A stretch of 64,000 bases of DNA from Spirometra erinaceieuropaei (lineage: Eukaryota; Platyhelminthes; Cestoda; Diphyllobothriidea; Diphyllobothriidae), in assembly GCA_902702965.1 (NCBI GenBank), contig CACRXP010000431.1, positions 373,285-437,284 of the forward strand, given 5' to 3'. Below the pieces are notes generated by a model, which saw only the letters and a program-made list of their open reading frames with translations, ran no database searches and was not told the origin of the DNA. Made by a program: the position numbers and the translations under genes. This document shows, piece after piece, positions 56,041 through 64,000 of the stretch (its first letter is position 1; each line of letters begins with the position of its first letter).

Positions 56041-58978
56041 TTTTTCCAGATGTCATGTCTCTTTCTTTAGGGTTAATTTGGTTTTAATTTGTTTTAGTGA
56101 TCGCTACCCTAAGTTAATATAAATGTTATTGGCTGCTGATAACATGCCTTTGACCATTCAATTTCATTGTCTGCGATTAGGTATAAACGGTCTTTTTTGG
56201 TTAAAAGTAGGCTTCGGATATAACTGTTGACTATATCGACATGTTTTTTTAAGCTTACAGAGCAATTTCTGAAGACAGGCCCGTCGCAGCCTGCAAGACC
56301 ATGACTTGAGAGTTTGCAAATGTATATTTTGTCTGAAAAAAGTCTGCTGTTAGTGCTTTTTTAATCCTGAGTACTTATCCCAAACTGTGTTTGAGTCATC
56401 TACTGCTTATTTTTTCGAACTCAACACTAGAAGTAGAAGGAGTGCCTATAGAAAGCCCCCTATTAGCCAAAGTCGTCATTAATTTCGTAGCTTTCTTTAA
56501 CCGAAGCTGAACAGATCGAAAGTCTATATCATCTGTACCCCCTATGCCATGGGGAAACGAGTTCTTATCAAAAACCAATTAAAACACGAAGCTGAACTAT
56601 CCACCCCACGATCGTCATATCATGCTTTCAGCCGCTCGAGTATACATGATTGGCAGATACATGGAAATTCAACTGACCGTATGCCTCATTTTTCGTATAG
56701 TGCAATAGGTACACGGGATGCTTTATTTCCGCATGTAGAATCCGCAAGTCTTTTTCTGATTTGGAGGGTATAAAACACGTTTTAGTATTTAACGTCTTTA
56801 ACGAGTGACCTGATTTGAGTACTGGTAACCACTTTCGTTCGTTAAAACGTCCTGAGAGATACCATCTTCATCAATAAGACTGAAAGAAATAGACTCTGGT
56901 GCAACTTTCTTACGTACCTCGAGTTCTCCGGACTGCGAGGAAAGGTAGGCAGTGTGTTACCAGAAAAAAACAAGCTAGTATCACATGCGATTCCATTTCA
57001 AAATTATGCAGCCCCGAGTTTTGTTTTCAGAGCAAACAATTGGTTCCAGAGGCGTTATTGAAATTTTTCAGACTGCCATTTTGCATAAAGTCCTATTCCA
57101 ATCAACTTAATAACCAAATAAAACTTGTGTCATTGTGATATAAATTCTATCTGATTTTGAGTTCTGCCGTTTCAGGTGGTCCTGGCAAATTATGGACAGC
57201 CGTCGAGGGTTGAGGGAAAGTGGACAGACACAGCTGCTTGCGTTCGAAGTCCCCTGAGAATTAGGTTAAGCATGGGAAAATTTTCAAGCAGGCCTCTATA
57301 ACCACCAAAGTCCATTAAATTATGTCTTCAGGCATTATGATTACCAAATCACCTCTACACTGCTAATGCGATAATTTTTTTGGCTTCCATCACAATGCAA
57401 GCGTGAAATGAATATTTCCGGCAAACGCAGACCAGATATATCTTCAGCTATTTTCTGTTTCGTAGCATGACGGAACAAAGTGAGGACAGTGAATGCCCTT
57501 TATTTTTCTGTGTAATCTTGAAGCTGTCGCTTTGGACTATAACTTCTGAGGCAGACTAACTTGGTAACCTAACAATTAGCAAATCGTTTGGCAATTTTTG
57601 CAGCTTCAAACACGCAAAATTCATACAAACCACTTGTTGATTTTTAAGCACTGATTTTACGTCAGCAAAAGTGATCGTTTTTGGATTTTGGTTACTTAGC
57701 AGAGGAGACTTCAAAAGACATGTCTCTCCAGATGCCCGAAATATTTCCCTAAAATTTCGCCTTCGGTGGCCGTTATCAGCAGTCTACTTATAATTCCGAG
57801 AAAAAAATAAAGTACCGGTTTTGGCATTTTAAATACTGGGTAGGCACTTTGTCCTTTAACAGGTTTCGCCGAAGCTATAAATTTTTGTGCCATTTCTGTA
57901 TCTAAAAAGGCAACGTATAGAATCTTGACTTTAATTGGGAAATCTTCCAACCGTGATATCGACAAGACGCAGTCTAAGGTCATAAATATAGCGGGTGCCA
58001 GCGGTGTTATCTGTTGGTGGAGAAAGATAAAATCCGCAAATTCTGAGTCTCGGAGTGAAAAATAACCTAAAAAATTTGAAGCAGTATTTCACTGAGGAAT
58101 TCTAAAAGAGACAAAGGTTCTGAGAGAAAGGCCATAATAATCCTACGTCTCAAAAAATCTCCGTCAGTTGCACAGTCGTTAATGTCCGTTAATTTTAAGC
58201 ACAAGATAGCGTGGAACTAAGGCAAGCATGTTAAAATCTTAAAACAAGGCAAAGATCGTAGGCAGCTGAATATGAGTTGATGATAGCATTTAATTCTGTA
58301 TAAGTCGCAAATGGTGCCTTAACTTAGGCAAAGTTATACTAAGAAAAAAATATTCGGCTTCAGCTCAGGGCGTACATATGGTTTATGTTATATTTTTCGA
58401 AGTCCAAAAAACTCAGAAATCGGACAATCATTATTTTCAGAGATTTGCTTCCTTCAACGAGAGCGGCCGTTCTTGCTGCCTTTTGGGCTTCAGTAGAAAA
58501 AAATGAAAGCTTTATTCACAGTAATTAAAACTTTTATAATTTTTTAAGTGCCATTTCATCCCTATTATCTTTTTCTTTCGGAAATTAACGTCAGACTCAA
58601 AGGCCTGGCCGGTCCTTTCGAGGCCTCCGTTTCTTATTAAGTACCACCTATCTTTCAGTCCTTAGAGGACTGTGATTTGACGGCCCCGAACACTGCTTAA
58701 TATGATTAAATTAAAAGTAACGTGAAAGTCTGGCTCGTCAACCCGGCATCTGTGCCCAAAGAGCAATTTCCAAACGCAACCCACACGCTAGTGCATCCGT
58801 TTTTTGATGAAAAAACACTGGACTTAAAGCTCAATGACTAAGGAGCACGACTTTAAGTCCGGAATTGTCCAGGACGAAAGCTGAGATGTGAGTGTCTAGC
58901 GATAGCAACTATGCCAAAAATGCCCGTGCTACTACCTTATCATTTTGCTGGTATTTTGGTGAGTAATAACTAATCATA
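56041..58978. other. Unannotated intergenic DNA, 2.9 kb
   Basis: Only short ORFs (56396-56578 minus, 56899-57138 plus, 57711-57983 minus) without motifs; no repeat family of the window recognised. Confidence 0.5.
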
Positions 58979-59590
58979 CAGGGTATATCCGATCTCATGA
59001 AATGTTTTCCAAAATTGTGGAATGCGTTTCCGATTTGGAAGGATTACTTAGGTGGAGTTGTAACACTGATTAGCATGCAGCATAATCTTATAGCATTTCT
59101 GATCCATCAGAATGTCGGCTTGTGAATGCACTTTTTCTTGACCTACAGAAACCACACTCAGTAAAAATGGCATTCATTTTTCACAACGATTTTCGGTGGT
59201 CTTATAAATTCAGATGCATTTTATAGAAAACATGCACAAAATATGCTTTTTTCAATTCTTTTGGTAGAAGATCACATTATTTTCATATTTTATACCCTAA
59301 GAAAGTGTATCTTTAGGTTTTAACAAAGCTTCCCAATTCCCGAATAATTTTGAGCCTGATCTGCCATTGTTTAGCGATTTCAGTCTGCAAGGTGTATGCT
59401 TCCCGTTTAAGGAAAATCATATATTCCTCTATGCTTTTTAGAAGATGCTACATAGAGTTCAAAAAATTTTGCGATGGGTCCGGACTGTGTTGTACATTTT
59501 ATGAGCAGCATTGCTAAACGGACATGTGCGAAGTCGTATGATTGGGCATCGCACGGCCATAATTAGAAACTTTTAAAAACCTCGCCTTTT
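58979..59590. mobile_element. Foldback element, left arm and centre only
   Basis: The left end CAGGGTATATCC then GATCTCATGAAATG follows TA (58977-58978). The arm (GGAAGGATTACTTAGGTGG) and centre (GAGTTCAAAAAATTTTGCGA) match 30910 and 43498. The right arm is absent; the element stops near 59590. Confidence 0.75.
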
Positions 59591-59654
59591 CAATACCTGC
59601 GCCTGATTGTCAGACAGAAGGAACTTATGTGATTATTTGCCGTACTAACGACAA

Positions 59655-59790
59655 AAATATTAGCTAAGAGCCAAGACACGCATGTTTTGCCGATCTTGTG
59701 CCGCTGCCTAGCGCAGCTGCGAGGGGTTCGGCTCATCAGTGGGTCTCCCAGCTTTCCCCGTGCGTTTTCTGGTGTATGAGCTTCAAGAAC
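59655..59790 (+). repeat. Dispersed repeat family C copy (truncated)
   Basis: AAGACACGCATGTTTTGCCG, GTGCCGCTGCC, GCAGCTGCGAGGGGTTCG, then TTTTCTGGTGTAT align with 3188-3330. Confidence 0.55.
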
Positions 59791-59940
59791 TTACCTGAAA
59801 AACATGACGAAACAGGGGAAAATGACTTTCTTGAGTAATTTTTGCCCCGGAACGTACTGCTCTCCCGTCGGCAACACTGTTAAGTAATTAATCCGCAATA
59901 TGTGGTTTTGTAGCCTCATTTGATGGACACAATACTGTTG

Positions 59941-59981
59941 AGGTTGGGGTTGGGGTTAGGGGTTATGGTTAGGGGTTAGGG
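59941..59981 (+). repeat. Telomere-like G-rich tract (TTAGGG/TTGGGG variants)
   Basis: About 41 bp of degenerate GGGTTA/GGGGTT units: GGTTGGGGTTGGGG, then GGTTAGGGGTTAGGGC at the end. It also fits a G-quadruplex pattern. It is internal to the sequence, so not a chromosome end here. Confidence 0.65.
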
Positions 59982-59990
59982 CAACTATTC

Positions 59991-60339
59991 CTCAACCACT
60001 CAAGGTACAACCGCACATCCCCAATGGCTGTTCTTTTGCATACAACTGCCTGATCTCATCGTCTGTGCGTCTCCCGGCTCCACCTGTAAAAACCCCTCTT
60101 ACCACCCGTAACGTATTGCAGAAGACTAGGGTTTGTTTACTTCAGGTGCGGCTTTATAACCACATCTGACCCAGTACTCTTCCTGAAAAAATTCGGAAAC
60201 GAGAGTCCAGATAAGCCAATCTCATTTTATTAGTTGAGGAATGCTCGACACCCGCTCATGTGAAAAATCATCACATTGCAAAAGCGTTCATTGTTTTTTC
60301 CTCTGCGAGTGGTATCATTTCCACGGCTATCGATCTGGT
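59991..60339. other. Unannotated DNA
   Basis: No supported feature apart from a weak match of 60083-60105 to 43050. Confidence 0.4.
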
Positions 60340-60880
60340 CGCTATGTAATCGCCTGCGCGGGCTCTAGATGGAGTCGCAAGGCAAAGCGAAGCGATCGCA
60401 TGCGTATGCCGATCAATGGGCGTCCCTCCACGATATATATAGGTAGGAGAATCGACAAAGTCAGGGGAGACTGGAATGATCGTTTATAATTTAATATTCA
60501 CTTTAGCCAACCATACTAAGGATTATAGTCCAGGTTCAGGGCGTTTACCAATCTAACGCCCTGCCATTGAGCCGCGGGCCCTATTCCCTGTCGGTTGTGG
60601 TCGGGCACAACCACTTTGGTGGATAGAGGCAAGTGGTTTAATGTTCAGTGTTCAAAGGGTCCGACTTCGAATCCCAGGCTATGCAAACCTAGGGCTTTTA
60701 TGATTGGCCGACGGCGGTTAACAAGTCGCAACTTGCTATCCTAGTCCCTCTTTGTTTATACAGTTAGTTGTCATTAAATGCCATTCTGCGAGGACTGTAG
60801 ACTGGGCCGCAAGGCACAGCTGCACGAGTATGCGCGTTAACTGACCGGTGAACGCCCTTCACATGATATAGAAAATCGAA
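60340..60880. repeat. Cluster of SINE family B fragments in alternating orientation
   Basis: A forward tail (60360-60425, CGCAAGGCAAAGCGAAGCG) comes first. A reversed body and head follow (60445-60600, with GACAAAGTCAGGGGAGACTG and CGCCCTGCCATTGAGCCGCG). Then comes a forward copy with B box CTTCGAATCCCAGG (~60665), body GGCGGTTAACAAGTC, and tail CCGCAAGGCACAGCTGCACG to ~60860. Confidence 0.6.
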
Positions 60881-61189
60881 AAGAAACTCACTTCCCTTGT
60901 TATATCAACTTCCATGAGACAGAACGATATTCGCGATCAATAAATTTTCTGATCCAATTTTTTTGCTAGTGTTCTTTTTTAAACTTATGCCTGAAGAAGT
61001 TTTGACGACGATAACTGTCTTCTGGAAGAAGATTTTTCTACGAACTAAACCTTCAGTAGAAGCTTCCTTTTTAATGGTTGATTTGAGGGTTCAGCTGAAT
61101 TATGGAAAAGCAGATATCCCATTTTTCTCATAATCGAGAGCAGACATGAAAATAGAGAAGTTTACTTGACTCTTTAGCGAGGATTTAGC

Positions 61190-61985
61190 GGGGTTTGGAT
61201 ACAGAACAACCTGAAACCAACACTGCAGTGCCACAAGGCTGCAAAAAACGCCATGGGAGTGTTGCATGCAATAAGAAGGGCTTTCGTAAATTTTGACCAA
61301 GACCTTTTTGGGAGAGTTTACGGCACATTTGTTCGGCCCCACTTAGAATATGGCATACAAGCATGGCGGCCATGGCTGGTAAAGGACCAAGAATGCCCCG
61401 AACGGGTACAACGGCGTGCAACAAAGCTGGTAAACGGTCTAAAAAGCCATTCCTACACAGACAGACTGAATTGCCTTAATTTATTCCCTCTGTGTTACAG
61501 GCAGCAAAGAGGTGATCTTATCCTCGTCTACAAGATAATACATGGCCTTGAGTATGGACTTAAATTTGAGGACATGTTTCAGTGGCACCTTTCACCCAAT
61601 CTTCGTGGTCACCCGATGAAGTTACGGACAACAATGTCCAGGCTGAATCTCCGTTCTGAATTTTTCACGCAGAGGGTAGTGGAGAAATGGAACGATCTCC
61701 CTCAGTCAGTCGTGGAGGCTACATCCCTGCAACTCTTCAAGAAACGCTTGGATGATTATTTGTGTCCCCTGTTTTCCCTCGACGGTCTGAATCTGAACTA
61801 ATACCCCTGGTCCAGACAAATATTTTCTCTGAGACAATGCTACTCAAATGAACCAAGTACTGTTTTAATAGTGAACATTTTTTGTTCGTGTACAGTTATT
61901 CTAACGAGCAGACATGTAGTCAATAGGGTTTTCAAAGGCTTTGCCTATTATCCTTACCAAATAAACTGAAATAAACTGACTTACT
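61190..61985 (+). pseudogene. CR1/Jockey-like LINE, C-terminal end and 3' UTR
   Basis: The 182-residue frame at 61253-61801 is the C-terminal end of a non-LTR retrotransposon ORF2. Key blocks are VRPHLEYGIQAWRPWL, CPERVQRRATKLVNGL, LFPLCYRQQRGDLILVYKI and FFTQRVVEKWNDLPQSVVEA. Similarity starts earlier, at ~61191 (IQNNLKPTLQCHKAAKNA), upstream of the first Met. The RT catalytic core is missing by 5' truncation. The stop at 61799-61801 is natural, and a 3' UTR follows with TTGCCTATTATCCTTACCAAATAAACTG. The AAATAAACTG unit is repeated at ~61960-61980, like the short terminal repeats known for CR1 elements. The frame is intact, so it is fairly young. Confidence 0.85.
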
Positions 61986-63140
61986 CTACGAAATGGGCCT
62001 ATCAGCATTGGCGTGTGGACTAAAATGGATCGACACTGCTTTGCGTTTTACAGAGTCTAACAATCTTCTCTCTGTACACGCTTTTGTGAGTTTTGGCATA
62101 CAAGCGCTAGGTTTTATTCTTCACCTCTTTGGCGTCTGAAACGGCATAACCTTACTTTCATGACCTGGACCGTGTAATATAGAATTCCCGATGCAAAATA
62201 CGTTGACTTTTGATCCAGAACAATGTTATTTTGCCTTCCGTCTCGTAGCCTTAACCTCAATCCACGCCGAGTGGATCTGGTAAAAAAAAGCTATCTGTTT
62301 TGAGTAAATATTGCAAAGCCTGTCCCAGCTAGTCGCGTAGTTTTTCACTAACAGGAAAAAACGGTGTTTACTAAAATATTATATGGCGACAAAGAAATTT
62401 CGCCATGGGCAAATTTTCAACCGATCGTTTATACGTGGTATACGTCTAAGCAAAAATTCATTGATTGCCTAGAGCAGGTGAGTGCGGACACTAACTGACG
62501 GGCACGCGAAACGAAAGGAGTTAAAGCAACTTTAGTTTCATTGGAAGGAGTCTAATGTCTTCAATACGAAATAGATTCAAATGGGAGGTAATAAAGAAAT
62601 TAAATTATTTCATTCGTTTTCCTGTCAGGACGTTGATTTTAAGCGTCTGCTAGTGTTTCAAAACTAGGCTAACAGTTTGGTTCTACTTACAAATATATTG
62701 ATCCCTTTCTTTACTCGGACAGCTAAATGGGCGAGTTAACAGCAAAATCCTCTCTGAACGTCCTCATTTTGATGATATTCTGCTGCTGAAAACGCATTTT
62801 TTGGCTCGATTGGCAAAGTTGAGAGATCGGGGTTGGTAATTGGAGAAATAAGCTGGGCTCACTGGAATAGGTTTATTGGAATGCTGGCGTTTCGGAGAGT
62901 CTGGGCAGCTGACTCAATTAAACAGAAGTTGGAGCGTCATGTTGCGCTAGTCGGTCTCAGTGCGGATCGACTTTTCGCTTCTCTCGCCACCTTGACCATT
63001 CGCGGATGTCTGGTGGGCTTCTTAGCTGCGTACGTTGTGAGTCAACACCTTGTTGGAGAGGTGACTGGGCCCCTATCGACAAGCGCGGCAGCCTTTTTGA
63101 GATATTCGGCACTGATAAGAAATAGTTAAGTCAGGTTACT
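61986..63140. other. Unannotated DNA with hypothetical ORF 62833-63129
   Basis: The plus-strand ORF at 62833-63129 (98 residues) has a hydrophobic stretch (GCLVGFLAAYVVSQHLVG) but no known family or supporting context. Nothing else is recognised. Confidence 0.3.
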
Positions 63141-63149
63141 AAGGGAATG

Positions 63150-64000
63150 GAATTTCACTCTTGAACTCCCTATTCAAAGCAATAAACAGAAAAAGAATCA
63201 CCAATTACATCAGTAAATGCGGAAATTCAAAAGTTAGCGGTAAGTGTTGGCCAGGCGCAAACTGCCGCCGCTAAAACCATCGTGATTATATGTACAGTAG
63301 TTTCTCAATAAATGAGCATCTAGTCTACACTTAAAGAATTCTACACTTTCGGAAAGAACCACCGCATCAGGGAGTCCGTTCCATGCCCCAATGACCCTGT
63401 GAGAGAAGGCGCTCCGTCGGACGTCCGAATGAGCCAGCTTCCTCTGCAGTTTGAAGACATGACCACGCAGACAATCAGTCTCGACCAATTCGAAGAATTC
63501 ATCAAAGTCTAGACGCACTCACGGCTTCTGACAATCCTGTAGGTTTAAATGAGGTCGCCGCGCAGTTGCCTGTAATTTAGAGTAAACAGATTTAGTTCGG
63601 TCAGCCTGGCTTCGTAAGGCACATGATTAGGATTCTTGACCATCTTCGTAGCCATCGCCTGTACTCTTTCCAGTCGTTGATAATCTTTCTTCAACCACGG
63701 TCGCCAGCCCTGGGCTGCATACTCCAAGTGTGACCGGACGAATACCCCATAGGTTTTCCTGAACAGTTCTTTATCGATCTGCCCAAATCCCCACTTCAGC
63801 GCACATAACACTCTTATCGCACTTTTGGCTGCCCTTTGACACTGTGAAGATGGTTTCAGCGAGGAGGTCATTAGGACGCCGAGGTCTTTCTGTTCCACAA
63901 CATTTGAAAGGGGCTGACCACCCAGGACGTATTGAAATTAGTCGCCCTCCTTACTAGTCTTTTTGGTGAGGAGTCTCAGGACCACGCATTTGTCCACATT
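63150..64000 (-). pseudogene. CR1/Jockey-like LINE, C-terminal end, runs off the window
   Basis: The minus-strand frame at 63545-63898 reads EQKDLGVLMTSSLKPSSQC, VRSHLEYAAQGWRPWLKKDY, LERVQAMATKMV, and LNLFTLNYRQLRGDLI. After a frameshift at ~63530, 63234-63518 continues with FSHRVIGAWNGLPDAVV and VEFFKCRLDAHL. These are the same blocks, in the same order, as in the LINE at 61190. Coding continues rightwards to the window end (NVDKCVVLRLLTKK at ~63960-64000). The element is in inverted orientation to 61190, and their 3' ends face each other about 1.2 kb apart. Confidence 0.85.

Noticed and set aside
1..64000. A defence, metabolic or other multi-gene system
   Set aside because: No cluster of intact, related non-transposon genes is visible on either strand.

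Overview
This window reads as non-coding, repeat-rich DNA of a metazoan nuclear genome. There is no bacterial-style gene packing, no ribosome-binding sites, few long ORFs, and almost every recognisable coding stretch is a decayed transposable element. The combination of Penelope-like elements (PLEs), CR1/Jockey-like LINEs, Merlin and Tc1/mariner transposons, tRNA-related SINEs and a very short transposase intron with a CTAAC branch point suggests a flatworm, possibly a large-genome tapeworm. That taxonomic guess is inference; nothing here proves it. I could not identify a convincing host gene. A few short hypothetical ORFs and one possible exon are listed with low confidence.

Layout. 1-4.3 kb: mostly unannotatable DNA with tRNA-related repeats. 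4.3-5.5 kb: a tRNA-related SINE split by a 947-bp Tc1/mariner element with an exact TA duplication; its transposase remnant carries a 43-nt intron-like insert between the last two catalytic residues. 9.7-11.3 kb: a ~990-bp foldback element and LINE debris. 12-15.2 kb: a PLE split by a solo LTR with a 4-bp target duplication. 15.3-16.1 kb: a Merlin element. 17.5-19.4 kb: a longer, reversed copy of the Tc1/mariner element. 20.5-26.4 kb: a pair of equal-length 733-bp inverted arms around ~4.4 kb that contains a microsatellite-filled TIR element and a foldback element. 28-33.5 kb: PLE-related tail repeats, a palindromic SINE pair and a minus-strand PLE whose GIY-YIG motif is cut by a foldback element. 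34-36.3 kb: a diverged foldback element and a second Merlin. 42.4-44.4 kb: a palindromic PLE 3' end and another foldback element. 45.4-47.9 kb: a 5'-truncated LINE between SINEs. 49.3-52.1 kb: two PLE fragments in tandem, then SINEs. 54.3-56.1 kb: a different PLE lineage between ~310-bp inverted repeats. 59-61 kb: a partial foldback element, a telomere-like G-rich tract and SINEs. 61.2-62 kb and 63.1-64 kb: 3' ends of CR1-like LINEs in opposite orientation, the last running off the window.

How the parts relate. The Tc1/mariner elements and the ~990-bp foldback elements share their outer ~26 bp (consensus core CTAACTCATGAAATG) and TA target duplications. This suggests that one transposase family mobilised both. 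LINE or PLE reverse transcriptases are plausible sources of SINE mobility, but I see no shared 3' tail that proves a pairing. Nested insertions with readable target duplications give a relative chronology: SINE before Tc1/mariner at 4.3 kb, PLE before LTR at 14.1 kb, PLE before foldback at 30.9 kb.
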